A stretch of 64,000 nucleotides of DNA from Photobacterium atrarenae (GTDB lineage: Bacteria > Pseudomonadota > Gammaproteobacteria > Enterobacterales > Vibrionaceae). Shown piece by piece: positions 20,007 to 29,213 of the stretch (the stretch's first letter is position 1; each line of letters starts with the position of its first letter). Where the stretch lies: assembly GCF_024380015.1 (NCBI RefSeq), contig NZ_CP101508.1:1674902-1738901 (forward strand), given 5' to 3'. The notes below the pieces were generated by a model. That model searched no databases. It was given only the letters and a program-made list of their open reading frames with translations, and was not told the DNA's origin. The translations under genes were made by a program, and so were the position numbers.

Positions 20007-21875
20007 GTGAAAGACAACGAAAACCAAATGATTAACTGGTCTTGGCTGGTAACGCAAGCAAAACATCACCGGCCAAGGCTCATTGCTGCCAATATCATCG
20101 CCGTGCTCGCGACTCTGATTAGTGTGCCGATTCCCCTGCTGATGCCACTCATGGTCGATGAGATTTTGCTGGATAAACCAGCCCAGGGCATTGAGTTCCT
20201 TAACTTTTTCCTGCCTCAATCGCTCCAGGGGCCGACCGCATACATCTTTCTGGTCCTCCTGTTCGTCGTTCTGATGCGGATCAGCAGCCAGGCCTTGAAC
20301 ATTTTGCAAAGCCGCCAATTTACCCTGGTTGCCAAAAACATCACCTTCAGTATCCGCCGCCACCTGATCGATAAGCTCGGCCGGATCAGCATGCGTCAGT
20401 ATGAGGAAAAAGGCAGCGGCGGCATCACCTCGCATCTGATCACGGATGTGGAAACCATCGATAAATTTGTCGGCGACACCCTGAGCCGCTTCCTGGTCGG
20501 CTTGCTGACCGTGGTTGGCACCGCGGTGATCCTGCTGTGGCTGAACTGGCAACTGGGACTGTTCATTCTGCTGGTCAACCCGATTGTTGTGTATGCCTCC
20601 AAGAAAATGGGAAACCGGGTCAAAACCCTCAAACGGAAAGAAAACCAGGCATTTGAGAAATTTCAGCAGCGTCTGGTCGAAACCCTGGATGGGATATACC
20701 AACTGCGCGCCTCAAACCGGGAACGGGAGTTTCTGGCCCAACTCAAGTCTAATGCAGACAAAATCCGCTACGACGCGGATAAATATGCCTGGCAATCGGA
20801 AGCGGCCGGTCGGATCTCTTTCCTGCTGTTTCTGGTTGGGTTTGAACTGTTCCGGGCCATGGCGATGGTCATGGTGCTGTTTACCGATCTGACCATCGGC
20901 CAGATGTTCGCCGTGTTTGGCTACCTGTGGTTTATGCTGGGCCCGGTTCAAGAGCTGCTCGGTATCCAGTTTGCGTGGTACGGGGCCTCAGCTGCGATGC
21001 AACGTCTCAATGGCCTGATTGCGCTGGAAGAAGAAGTGCGTCCGGTGGCCAAAGTGAATCCATTTCAAGCAGGGGAAGCACTACAAATCGATGTCCGCGA
21101 TCTGCATTTTGCCTACGATGAAGATAAAGAAGTGCTTCGTGGCCTGAACTTATCAATTCCTGCTGGAAAACGTGTGGCACTGGTAGGCTCTTCCGGTGGC
21201 GGGAAGTCAACCTTAATCCAACTGCTGCTGGGGATTTATCAAAAAGACAACGGTGATATTCTGATCAATGGCGTCCCGGTTGAAGACGTCAGCTACGAAG
21301 CACTGCGAGAAAAGATGGCCGTCGTGCTGCAACACCCGGTTCTGTTCAATGACACCCTGCGCAACAACCTCTGCATGGGCGCACAGTTTAGCGATGAACA
21401 GTTGTGGCAAGCGCTGGAAATTGCTCAGATGATGGATGTAACCGAACGGCTGACCAACGGACTGGATACCGAAATCGGTCGCCAGGGGATCCGCCTCTCC
21501 GGTGGCCAGCGTCAGCGTCTGGCAATCGCCCGGATGATTCTGGCAAACCCAGACTTTGTGATCCTGGACGAGGCAACCTCAGCGCTCGATACTGCAACGG
21601 AAGCTGCCCTGCACAAAGCCCTGAATGAGTTTCTGGCGGATCGAACCACGCTGATTGTTGCGCACCGTTTATCTGCAGTTAAGCAAGCTGATTTAATCTA
21701 TGTACTCGAAGACGGCCAGGTGAGCCAGTCGGGTACACACGCTGAGCTGGTGAGTGAAGCAGGGTTATATCAAACCCTGTATGGTTCTGTGCAATCTTCC
21801 GAGCCGCATGCGGTGTCTCCCTCAGAATCTCAGACCGATACGCAACTCGCTGTAGCCAGAGTGAATGTAAAATAA
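20007..21875 (+). CDS. ABC exporter, fused permease and ATPase, probably iron-regulated
   Basis: The 622-residue protein is a half-size type IV ABC exporter: an N-terminal transmembrane domain with six helices (about 20-320) followed by one nucleotide-binding domain. Walker A is GSSGGGKST, the signature is LSGGQRQRLAIARM, Walker B is FVILDEATSALD and the switch histidine is in LIVAHRLSAV. It should act as a homodimer in the inner membrane. The substrate is unknown. The Fur-like box directly before the start suggests a role in iron homeostasis, for example siderophore export or processing; this is inference. The start may be GTG 20007 or the ATG at 20028; neither has a strong Shine-Dalgarno. 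No siderophore genes lie nearby. Confidence 0.85.
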   Translation: MKDNENQMINWSWLVTQAKHHRPRLIAANIIAVLATLISVPIPLLMPLMVDEILLDKPAQGIEFLNFFLPQSLQGPTAYIFLVLLFVVLMRISSQALNILQSRQFTLVAKNITFSIRRHLIDKLGRISMRQYEEKGSGGITSHLITDVETIDKFVGDTLSRFLVGLLTVVGTAVILLWLNWQLGLFILLVNPIVVYASKKMGNRVKTLKRKENQAFEKFQQRLVETLDGIYQLRASNREREFLAQLKSNADKIRYDADKYAWQSEAAGRISFLLFLVGFELFRAMAMVMVLFTDLTIGQMFAVFGYLWFMLGPVQELLGIQFAWYGASAAMQRLNGLIALEEEVRPVAKVNPFQAGEALQIDVRDLHFAYDEDKEVLRGLNLSIPAGKRVALVGSSGGGKSTLIQLLLGIYQKDNGDILINGVPVEDVSYEALREKMAVVLQHPVLFNDTLRNNLCMGAQFSDEQLWQALEIAQMMDVTERLTNGLDTEIGRQGIRLSGGQRQRLAIARMILANPDFVILDEATSALDTATEAALHKALNEFLADRTTLIVAHRLSAVKQADLIYVLEDGQVSQSGTHAELVSEAGLYQTLYGSVQSSEPHAVSPSESQTDTQLAVARVNVK

Positions 21876-21899
21876 TATAGTGTTCATTTTTTACAGCGT

Positions 21900-21926
21900 C
21901 GGCTAAAAGTGCCTATTTATTAGCCG
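21900..21926 (+). other. Hairpin between ABC transporter and letA
   Basis: CGGCTAA and TTAGCCG form a 7-bp stem with a 13-base loop, 19 bases before letA. It has no T tract, so it is not a standard terminator. It may lie in the letA leader or allow partial read-through from the transporter gene. Confidence 0.35.
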
Positions 21927-21945
21927 CATAAAGGATTAAACCACC

Positions 21946-23142
21946 ATGTCACTGGCAAGACGATGTCCCGGATGCGATTTAGCCATCATGCCGCAGGTCG
22001 CCCAACAAGGACAAAGTGCCTATTGCCCGCGTTGCAATACGCGTTTGTACCGTGGCGGTGCGTCGCGTTTCAACAGTGAGCTGGCCATTGCCCTGGCGTG
22101 TTTAATCCTTTTCATCCCTGCACATGCATTTCCGCTGATCACCATCCGCCTGTTCGGGGTGATGATCCCAGCAACGCTGCCGTCAGGCACCTTGACTCTG
22201 GCCGCAGACTTCCCAATCGTCGCTCTGCTCATCCTGTTTTGCAGCAGCATCGCCCCGTTGCTGGTCAGCCTCTCGGTGCTCAGCGCTCAGGCCGGTCTGA
22301 AATGGCGGCGCTTCTCGCTGTTTCGGACTTCCCTGACCGTGATCGAACACCTCAGAAATTGGGCGATGTTTGATGTGTTCCTGGTCGGGCTGGCGATCTC
22401 CTGCTTTAAAGTGCAGGATTATGCTGACATTTATGTCGGGCCCGGCCTGTATTCACTGGTGATTCTGCAAATTCTGATGTCACTGCTAATCACCCGGGTC
22501 AGTGTCCACCGCTACTGGGAAGCCTGGCAGCCGGAGGGCGAGCATCGCGACGACGAGCTCAAGGCCCAGTGCCATAGCTGCCATTTGACCCAGGCTCAGG
22601 GCGAGCACTGTATTCGCTGTTCGGCTCCGCTGTATCACCGGATCCCCCACTCGATCCAGAAAACCTGGGCGTACCTGATCGCTGCGACGGTGTTTATTTT
22701 TCCGGCGAATCTGTATCCGATCTCCATTTTTCTGAATAACGGTAAGCGAGTGGAAGACACCATCTTTTCCGGCGTGGCCTCACTGATCAATAGTGGCATG
22801 ACCGGAATTGCCGTGATCATTTTTGTCGCCAGTATTGTGGTTCCAGTCGCCAAAATCCTCGGACTGGCATTTCTGCTGCTGGCCATCCAGTTTAAGCGAC
22901 AGGTCAACCACCGGCACCGAATGGTGATTTTCCGCATCATTCAATGGGTTGGTAAATGGTCGATGGTTGATCTGTTTGTCATTTCAATTATGGTGACGCT
23001 GATTGACCGTGATCAGCTCCTTGATTTTACACCCGGTCCGGGGGCAATTGCCTTCGGCGTCGTGGTCGTACTTACCATGCTGGCTGCCGAAAGCCTGGAT
23101 TCTCGTCTGATATGGGACAACTATGAACGACAGACTCGATAA
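21946..23142 (+). CDS. letA: LetA (YebS/PqiA family) inner-membrane protein of the Let lipid-transport system
   Basis: The 398-residue protein has two zinc-ribbon motifs, CPGC...CPRC at about residues 9-29 and CHSC...CIRC at about 207-226. Each precedes a four-helix PqiA-type membrane domain, so the protein is a tandem duplication with about eight transmembrane segments. LetA is the inner-membrane partner of the MCE tunnel LetB and is thought to load or extract lipids for transport across the periplasm. Its stop overlaps the letB start by 20 bases, giving tight translational coupling. The start at 21946 follows AAAGGAT at a suitable distance. The letA-letB-rsmF order matches yebS-yebT-yebU in E. 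coli. Confidence 0.95.
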   Translation: MSLARRCPGCDLAIMPQVAQQGQSAYCPRCNTRLYRGGASRFNSELAIALACLILFIPAHAFPLITIRLFGVMIPATLPSGTLTLAADFPIVALLILFCSSIAPLLVSLSVLSAQAGLKWRRFSLFRTSLTVIEHLRNWAMFDVFLVGLAISCFKVQDYADIYVGPGLYSLVILQILMSLLITRVSVHRYWEAWQPEGEHRDDELKAQCHSCHLTQAQGEHCIRCSAPLYHRIPHSIQKTWAYLIAATVFIFPANLYPISIFLNNGKRVEDTIFSGVASLINSGMTGIAVIIFVASIVVPVAKILGLAFLLLAIQFKRQVNHRHRMVIFRIIQWVGKWSMVDLFVISIMVTLIDRDQLLDFTPGPGAIAFGVVVVLTMLAAESLDSRLIWDNYERQTR

Positions 23143-25750
23143 TCAACAACCTGAACCTGTAAACCTCAAACGGGATCGTGGTATCTCTCCCCTTTGGATC
23201 CTCCCGTTGCTGGCGCTCATTTTAGCCGGCTGGCTGGTCTACAAAGCGGTCAATGAAGCCGGCCAGCGGATCAAGATTCATTTCAGCGATGCCGCCGGGC
23301 TAGTGGCTGGCCGCACCACGATCCGCTACCAGGGCCTGGAAGTCGGGATCGTGCGGGATGTCATTCTGTCGAAAGATTTACAAAGCATCTACGCCGAAGC
23401 GGATATCTACCCGGAAGCGGTCAAAACCTTAAAAGAAGGAACCCAATTCTGGCTGGTCAAACCCAAGGCATCGATCACTGGGATCTCCGGCCTGGATGCC
23501 CTGGTCTCAGGCAACTACATCGCCATGCAACCGGGCCATGGTGACAGTGCCGATGAGTTTACCGCGCTGGAGACACAGCCCTCCGATCTGACGCTGGGAG
23601 AAGGACTGAAGCTTCAGCTCCGCGCGCCCAGCCTGGGTTCAATCAACATCGGCTCTCAGGTGATGTACAAACAGATCCCGGTCGGCGAAGTCTATAACTA
23701 CACCCTCAGTGACAGTAAAAAACGCGTCCTGATTGATTTGCTGATCAAGCCGCAATATGCCGAGCTGGTGACAAATAAAAGCCGTTTCTGGAATGTCAGC
23801 GGCATGAGCGCCAATGTCGGCTTTAACGGCATTGATGTGCAGTTTGAAAGTTTGTCGGCCATGATCGGCGGGGCCATTGCCTTCGACTCTCCGGATGAAG
23901 GCGTCCCAATCCAACCCGATAAACAGTTCCGACTGTACCCGGATTTGAATACTGCCGGACGCGGGATTGCGATCACCATCGAACTACCCGACCATAACAA
24001 TGTCAGCGCCAACGGTGCCCCGATCATTTATCGCGGGCTGGAAATCGGCAAGATTTCCGATTTGCGCCTCGACAAGAAACGCCATAAAGTTATAGCCCAC
24101 GCTGCTATTGAGCCGAGCATGAGCGAGCTGCTCACCACAGGCTCACGGATGCTATTGGAGGAAGCCGAGGTGTCCCTGACCGGGGTCAAGAACATCGGTA
24201 ACCTGATCCGCGGCAACTTCCTGACCCTGATCCCGGGCAACGGCGAGACAGCCCGCCACTTTGTCGCCATCACCCAGGATCAGCTCCAGGAGCAGCAACC
24301 CGGCGTCGCCACCTTCTCCCTGTATGCCGATCACAGTTATGGCGTCAAACGCGGCACCCGCCTCAAACACCGCGGCCTGGAAGTGGGCCGGGTGAAAAGT
24401 GTCACCCTGGAGAAAAACAGGGTTCGCTTTGATGTCATTGTCCTGCCTGAGCATACTGCCCTGGTTCGTTCGGCCAGCCGCTTCTATTTAGATGGCGGGA
24501 TTAACGCGACGATTGGTGCCCAGGGGCTGAATGTGAGTGTGCCACCGGCCGATCAACTGATCAGCCAGAGCATCAGTTTTACCAGCAGCGGCAGCCGCAA
24601 GATCCTGGCCCACTACCCGCTCTACCCAAGTGAACAACTCGCGACCCTGGCGGCTGAGAAGCAACAGGGGCAATCCACCTTTACCCTGTTTGCTGATGAA
24701 CTACCGCCGGTCTCCGTGGGAAGCCCGGTGCTCTATCGCAACCTGCCGGTCGGTGAAGTGAAAAACTACGCGCTCACTCGTGACGGCGTCACAGTTAGCC
24801 TGGCTGTGAAGAATAAATATCGCCACTTAATCAACGCCGATACGGTCTTCTGGAATCGCTCTGGTGTAGAAGTAGAAGCCGGGATCGGCGGGGTCAGCAT
24901 CAAAGCGGATCCACTCACCACCTTGGTCAAAGGCGGCATTGCGTTTGATACCCTGCCGGGCGTCGCCAACAAAGCCGGAAAACGTTTCAAGCTTTACCCG
25001 AGCCTGAAAGAAGCCAAGAACTTCGGCCTGACCATTACCCTGACAGCCAGTGATGCCAAAGCAATTTCCGTCAATTCGGATATTCGCTATCAGGGCGTCA
25101 ATGTCGGCAAGGTGCTGGATATTATTCCGAACTTCAAAGCCGGTAATGTCAGTATCCAGGCGCGTCTCTTCCCGCAATATGCCAGCCAGCTGGCCAAGGC
25201 AAACAGCCATTTCTGGCTGGTGACGCCGAAGATCAGCCTGTCAGGTGCCAAAAATCTCGACTCTCTGCTCAGCAGCTATATAGCTGTTGAGCCTGGCTCC
25301 GGTACTTATGCGCAAAGCTTCACGCTGGGCAGTACCGAACTGGCCGAATCCGGCCTGACCGTCATTCTGGAAAGTGAAGAACGCGGCTCCATCAGTGAAG
25401 GGACACCGCTCTTGTATCGTGATATGCAAGTCGGCCAAGTGGTGAATGTTTCACTGGGCGATCTTGCTGATCGCATCATTATCAAAGCCCAGATTGATGA
25501 AGCCTACAGCCACCTGGTACGCACCGACAGTGTATTCTGGAATGTCTCCGGTTTGGATGTCACCATTGGCCTGACCGGCGCCAATGTCGAAAGCGGCACC
25601 GTAGATAGTTTACTTCGCGGCGGTATTGCTTTCGCTACACCAGAGCAACAGCCGCTGTCACCGATCGCGGCATCAGAGACGCACTTCCTGTTACACCGGC
25701 AAGCCAAACCGCAATGGCGCGCCTGGCGCACAGCCATTCCCCGTCACTAG
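23123..25750 (+). CDS. letB: LetB (YebT) MCE-domain lipid-transport tunnel protein
   Basis: At 875 residues it is almost the length of E. coli LetB (877). One N-terminal membrane anchor (residues about 21-40, ISPLWILPLLALILAGWLVY) is followed by a string of MCE domains. Each is recognisable by a repeated F-x-D-A-x-G-L or equivalent opening, a V/I-x-Y-R-G/N-x-x-V/I-G-x-V motif and a closing SLL-GGIAF segment; I count about seven. In E. coli LetB forms a hexameric periplasmic tunnel joining the inner and outer membranes. Overlap with letA supports a common complex. A strong terminator follows 20 bases after the stop. Confidence 0.96.
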   Translation: MNDRLDNQQPEPVNLKRDRGISPLWILPLLALILAGWLVYKAVNEAGQRIKIHFSDAAGLVAGRTTIRYQGLEVGIVRDVILSKDLQSIYAEADIYPEAVKTLKEGTQFWLVKPKASITGISGLDALVSGNYIAMQPGHGDSADEFTALETQPSDLTLGEGLKLQLRAPSLGSINIGSQVMYKQIPVGEVYNYTLSDSKKRVLIDLLIKPQYAELVTNKSRFWNVSGMSANVGFNGIDVQFESLSAMIGGAIAFDSPDEGVPIQPDKQFRLYPDLNTAGRGIAITIELPDHNNVSANGAPIIYRGLEIGKISDLRLDKKRHKVIAHAAIEPSMSELLTTGSRMLLEEAEVSLTGVKNIGNLIRGNFLTLIPGNGETARHFVAITQDQLQEQQPGVATFSLYADHSYGVKRGTRLKHRGLEVGRVKSVTLEKNRVRFDVIVLPEHTALVRSASRFYLDGGINATIGAQGLNVSVPPADQLISQSISFTSSGSRKILAHYPLYPSEQLATLAAEKQQGQSTFTLFADELPPVSVGSPVLYRNLPVGEVKNYALTRDGVTVSLAVKNKYRHLINADTVFWNRSGVEVEAGIGGVSIKADPLTTLVKGGIAFDTLPGVANKAGKRFKLYPSLKEAKNFGLTITLTASDAKAISVNSDIRYQGVNVGKVLDIIPNFKAGNVSIQARLFPQYASQLAKANSHFWLVTPKISLSGAKNLDSLLSSYIAVEPGSGTYAQSFTLGSTELAESGLTVILESEERGSISEGTPLLYRDMQVGQVVNVSLGDLADRIIIKAQIDEAYSHLVRTDSVFWNVSGLDVTIGLTGANVESGTVDSLLRGGIAFATPEQQPLSPIAASETHFLLHRQAKPQWRAWRTAIPRH

Positions 25751-25768
25751 CCAGTGAACCAGAAGCAG

Positions 25769-25796
25769 AAGGAGCGCACCCGCGCTCCTTTTTTCT
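25769..25796 (+). terminator. Terminator after letB
   Basis: GGAGCGC and GCGCTCC (25771-25777 with 25782-25788), extended by two A-T pairs, followed by a run of T. It separates letAB from rsmF. Confidence 0.85.
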
Positions 25797-25877
25797 TGGT
25801 GACGTCATTCAGATAATCGATTATTCACCGGCTTTGGTATAAACTCACGCTCCAAGCTAGTTAACCGAGACATTCCC

Positions 25878-27308
25878 TTGCATCCGAACATTCACCTTCC
25901 TGAAGCTTACCTTGAGCAGATCCGCCAAATCATGCCAGAGCACCTGAGCATGGATGAGTTTATTGCCTGCTGTAAAACCCCGCTCCGCCGCAGTATCCGG
26001 GTCAATACCCTGAAGATCAGTGTCGAAGATTTTCTGGCGCGGGTTGCAGATAAAGACTGGACGCTGACACCTGTTCCCTGGTGTGAGACCGGCTTCTGGA
26101 TTGAACGTGAAGACGAGGACAGTGTCTCGCTCGGCAACACGGCCGAACATATGGCCGGCCTGTTCTACATTCAGGAAGCGAGCTCAATGATGCCGGTCAC
26201 CGCGCTACTCAAAGACAATGATCAGCTCGGTTGTGTGCTCGACATGGCCTCTGCCCCCGGTTCAAAAACCACTCAAATTGCCTGTGCGATGGAAAACCGA
26301 GGCGCGCTGGTCGCCAACGAACTTGCGGCCAGCCGAATCAAAGTTCTTCATGCTAACCTGCAGCGTTGTGGTGTGTACAATACGGCGCTCACCCACTTCG
26401 ACGGCTGTGTCTTTGGCGGCTGGGCACCAGAGTCTTTTGACTCCATTTTACTCGATGCCCCCTGCTCCGGCGAAGGGGCCATTCGCAAGGATGAAGATGC
26501 CATGGCCAACTGGAGCCTGGCTTCCGTTGCAGACATTGCCAACGTGCAGCGCGATCTGATCGTCAGTGGTTTCCAGGCATTAAAACCGGGCGGCGTAATG
26601 GTTTACTCGACCTGTACCCTGAATTTGCAGGAAAACCAGCAGGTCTGCCACTTCCTGAAGGAAACTTTTGGTGACGCGGTCACATTTGAGCCCCTGGGCG
26701 ATCTGTTTCCGGGCGCAGAAAACGTGCTGACCGAAGAAGGATTCCTGCACGTTTATCCGCAAATTTTCGATAGTGAGGGTTTTTTCGTCGCCCGGATCCG
26801 AAAGCACGGTTCGGTTGAATCCCCAAAAGTAAAAAAGCGTCTGGGAAAGTTCCCGTTCAGCCCAGCCAGCGACAAAGAGCACACCCAAATTGCCACCAGC
26901 CTGCAAACCAATTTAAATCTGGCGATCCCGGAAGGCAGCGAGGTCTGGCTCCGCGATAAGGAAGTTTGGCTGTTCCCGGCCAATCTTCGCACGTTGCTCA
27001 GTGAAATTCGCTTCCAGCGGATTGGCGTTAAGCTTGCCGAGCAGCATAAGAAAGGATACCGCTGGCAACATGAAGCGATCATGACCCTGGCCAGCGGCCA
27101 GGAATCTGTCGCAACACCGCTAACAGCAGAGCAAGCAAAAGAGTGGTTTATGGGCCGGGATATCCGCCCGGACAATATCAGTGGTCAGGGCGAAGTGATC
27201 GTGACCTACCGAAACTACCCGATTGGCATTGGTAAATGGGTTGGCAACCGGATCAAGAATGGTCTGCCGCGTGAGCTTGTTCGTGATAAAAATCTTTTTG
27301 AAATCTGA
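25878..27308 (+). CDS. rsmF: 16S rRNA (cytosine-1407-C5) methyltransferase RsmF
   Basis: The 476-residue enzyme methylates C1407 of 16S rRNA in the 30S subunit. It aligns with E. coli RsmF (YebU, 479) throughout: LRRSIRVNTLKIS, the SAM motif DMASAPGSKTTQIA, the PC catalytic motif DAPCSGEGAIRKD, the second catalytic cysteine in YSTCTLNLQEN, and the C-terminal PUA-like RNA-binding part (RWQHEAIMTLASG, ELVRDKNLF). The start is a TTG at 25878, chosen because the encoded N-terminus aligns with the family; there is no strong Shine-Dalgarno. It follows letB in the same order as E. coli yebSTU but has its own promoter, since a terminator separates them. Confidence 0.95.
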   Translation: MHPNIHLPEAYLEQIRQIMPEHLSMDEFIACCKTPLRRSIRVNTLKISVEDFLARVADKDWTLTPVPWCETGFWIEREDEDSVSLGNTAEHMAGLFYIQEASSMMPVTALLKDNDQLGCVLDMASAPGSKTTQIACAMENRGALVANELAASRIKVLHANLQRCGVYNTALTHFDGCVFGGWAPESFDSILLDAPCSGEGAIRKDEDAMANWSLASVADIANVQRDLIVSGFQALKPGGVMVYSTCTLNLQENQQVCHFLKETFGDAVTFEPLGDLFPGAENVLTEEGFLHVYPQIFDSEGFFVARIRKHGSVESPKVKKRLGKFPFSPASDKEHTQIATSLQTNLNLAIPEGSEVWLRDKEVWLFPANLRTLLSEIRFQRIGVKLAEQHKKGYRWQHEAIMTLASGQESVATPLTAEQAKEWFMGRDIRPDNISGQGEVIVTYRNYPIGIGKWVGNRIKNGLPRELVRDKNLFEI

Positions 27309-27337
27309 TCGCTAAAGTTGAGGGGATCGCTCAAGGT

Positions 27338-27592
27338 TACAGCACAAAATAACCTGAACATCAGCTTCACGGCACAGGTGTCAGAATTGAATGACATTCT
27401 CAATGCCTAAACTGGCAAATTATACTGCTTGAACTACCATTGATAGTGTAATTGATCTCCATTTACTAACCAGTTAGCGCAAGGCTCTCACGAGCCATTC
27501 CCCTAAGCCCGAAACAGGAGTCGTTTCGGGCTATTTTTTTGTTTATTTCTGACGTTTTCCCAGCGCTCCCGAACCCATACAGCACAAAATAA
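27338..27592. repeat. 15-bp direct repeat flanking a candidate sRNA segment
   Basis: TACAGCACAAAATAA occurs exactly at 27338-27352 and again at 27578-27592, in the same orientation, 240 bases apart. The second copy runs directly into the truncated MITE fragment. Such repeats can be target duplications or recombination scars; nothing between them looks like a transposase. Confidence 0.55.
27433..27540 (+). ncRNA. Candidate small RNA with three hairpins and a strong terminator
   Basis: A -10-like TATACT (27421-27426) would place transcription start near 27433. The following 108 bases contain a small CTAA/TTAG hairpin (27466-27477), GGCTC-TCAC-GAGCC (27483-27496), an unpaired ATTCCCCTA, and a terminator with a perfect 10-bp stem (27506-27515 with 27523-27532) followed by ATTTTTTT. 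That is the architecture of an Hfq-type sRNA. The alternative is the 3' untranslated end of rsmF, which stops 125 bases earlier without a closer terminator. The -35 is poor. I do not recognise a named family. Confidence 0.45.
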
Positions 27593-27630
27593 TACCAATC
27601 AAAGTAAGTCAGTGTTCAGAAATAGCGCAG
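27590..27630 (+). repeat. Truncated copy of the MITE-like element (left end only)
   Basis: The 39 bases from 27592 match the left end of the complete element at 30068 with only two differences (37 of 39). The match stops at GCGCAG and no right end follows, so this is a broken copy. Confidence 0.7.
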
Positions 27631-27834
27631 CGCTTCAAGAGAGTGAGGCATCCCCCACCTATTAATAGATACCGTGCCTACACACCAACAGAATGTCACT
27701 TTAATCTATTGAATTCATTAACTGTTAAGTTCATCAATAATTTTGAACAACTTGCACGATACTTTCCACTATCATCGCACCAGCCTATCTCATATATTTA
27801 CTGCCAAGCGCATAACTCAGTGAAGGAATTATCT

Positions 27835-28428
27835 ATGTCAAACGTACTTGTTCTAAAATCCAGCATTCTCGGCGATTACTCTCAATCAAATGGCCTGATT
27901 GATCACTTAATTGCTGCCTGGGAAGGTAAAACAGCTGCGATTATTGAACGTGACCTGGCTGCACACCCACTGCCGGTACTGGATGGCGAACTCGCCGGTG
28001 GCCTACGTGGTGGAGAGAACCTCAATACACGTCAACTAGAGGCGCTGGCCCTATCTGATCAGCTGATTGAAGAGATTAAAGTCAGTGATACACTGGTGAT
28101 TGGTGCGCCGATGTACAACTTTACTATCCCGACGCAGCTGAAAAACTGGTTTGACTTAATTGCTCGTGCCGGTGTGACTTTCACTTATACCGAAACCGGC
28201 CCGGTTGGCTTGATGAAAAACAAGAAAGCGATCCTGGTTACTACCCGCGGCGGCATGCATAAAGATGGCGGAACCGATCACATGATACCTTACCTGAAAA
28301 CGGTCCTGGGCTTTATCGGCATTACCGACGTGGAAGTGGTTTATGGCGAGGCACTGGCCATGGGCGAAGAGATGGCGGCAAACGGGATCGCCGCTGCGAA
28401 ATCAGATCTTGAAAAATTGACCGCTTAA
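27835..28428 (+). CDS. azoR: FMN-dependent NADH-azoreductase
   Basis: The 197-residue flavodoxin-fold protein belongs to the AzoR/AcpD family, cytoplasmic quinone and azo-dye reductases using NADH and FMN. Visible features are the phosphate-binding start [18 protein letters not shown], the FMN-loop segment [33 protein letters not shown], and [11 protein letters not shown]. The frame is open 64 codons further upstream, but AAGGAATTATCT directly precedes the ATG at 27835 and [10 protein letters not shown] is the conserved N-terminus. It is transcribed alone, with its terminator overlapping the end of the convergent gene. The family is linked to tolerance of quinones and thiol stress. Confidence 0.93.
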   Translation: MSNVLVLKSSILGDYSQSNGLIDHLIAAWEGKTAAIIERDLAAHPLPVLDGELAGGLRGGENLNTRQLEALALSDQLIEEIKVSDTLVIGAPMYNFTIPTQLKNWFDLIARAGVTFTYTETGPVGLMKNKKAILVTTRGGMHKDGGTDHMIPYLKTVLGFIGITDVEVVYGEALAMGEEMAANGIAAAKSDLEKLTA

Positions 28429-28523
28429 CTGAAATCCTGGCGGGCTCTTTCGGGGGCTCAAAGTAAAGCTCTAGACCAAAAATCCACGGCTTAAAGTGAT
28501 GCTATTGTCTTTGGTTATATACC

Positions 28524-28555
28524 AACCTTATCCGTGCTTGCGGATAAGGTTTTTT
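28524..28555 (+). terminator. Terminator after azoR
   Basis: AACCTTATCCG and CGGATAAGGTT (28524-28534 with 28541-28551) form a perfect 11-bp stem followed by TTTT on the plus strand. It abuts the stop codon of the convergent gene and probably serves both. Confidence 0.85.
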
Positions 28556-29213
28556 ATGTTGGTTCAAACACTTGGTACTGCGCCACCCGACGTTCAAACA
28601 AAGATAATAAATTCGAAAATTCCGGGATTACCGTCATCGTATCGCTATCAGACTCATAAACCCCGATCTGACGTTGGGCTGGCCGAAACATCAGTGCGAA
28701 CCCGGTGTCTGTTGGCTGAATGCCAAACTCGTCCTCCCGGTACACTTTCTGGCTGTCGTCATAACAGGCCGAAAAAAACTGCAAGAGTTCGTGCGCCGGC
28801 GGCGATTTAAACACTTCATCCCCGATTGTGGCACCATTGCTGTCTGAAGCAATCACCCGAAACCACTGCTCACTATACTTCATCAGTTCAAACAGCTTCC
28901 GCCGTTGCGACTGAGTCGGCTTCACCGCGGTATGTACCCGTCCCCGGGCTTCATAACGGATCACCCCGGTGGCTACCATCAGGTTCACAATGGTCAGCTC
29001 ATCACAGGCCCCCTGCATCTCTGCCGGCAACAACGCAGCCACCGCACGGTGGTACTGTCGATTGTCCGTGTCCGAACGATGCAGGTTCAGCAATCTGCCA
29101 TCAGGCAGGATATATCCACCATCCTGCTGGACGCGTGTGACCCCGAAATGTGTCACCAACGCGGAGATTAACCGATCACAGTTTTGTTGTACTTCTTTGT
29201 CCATAACATCCAT
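28554..29213 (-). CDS. Uncharacterised protein with a phage-type C-terminal-domain look
   Basis: I do not recognise this 219-residue cytoplasmic protein. Its first half contains DGGYILPDGRLLNLHR and later VKPTQSQRRKLFEL. This combination (an LPDGR-LL segment, a middle segment with G-x-I-R-Y, then a P-T-x-x-Q-R-x-x-L segment) resembles a domain I associate with large phage-encoded or plasmid-encoded proteins, in which a terminal domain reads LPDGR...IRLMPE...KPT-x-x-Q. The rest (HELLQFFSACYDDSQKV; GIQPTDTGFALMFRP) is unfamiliar. No signal peptide or membrane helix is present. It is convergent with azoR and shares its terminator. Starts at 29213 or 29204 are both possible. Function unknown. Confidence 0.7.
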   Translation of the reverse strand: MDVMDKEVQQNCDRLISALVTHFGVTRVQQDGGYILPDGRLLNLHRSDTDNRQYHRAVAALLPAEMQGACDELTIVNLMVATGVIRYEARGRVHTAVKPTQSQRRKLFELMKYSEQWFRVIASDSNGATIGDEVFKSPPAHELLQFFSACYDDSQKVYREDEFGIQPTDTGFALMFRPAQRQIGVYESDSDTMTVIPEFSNLLSLFERRVAQYQVFEPT

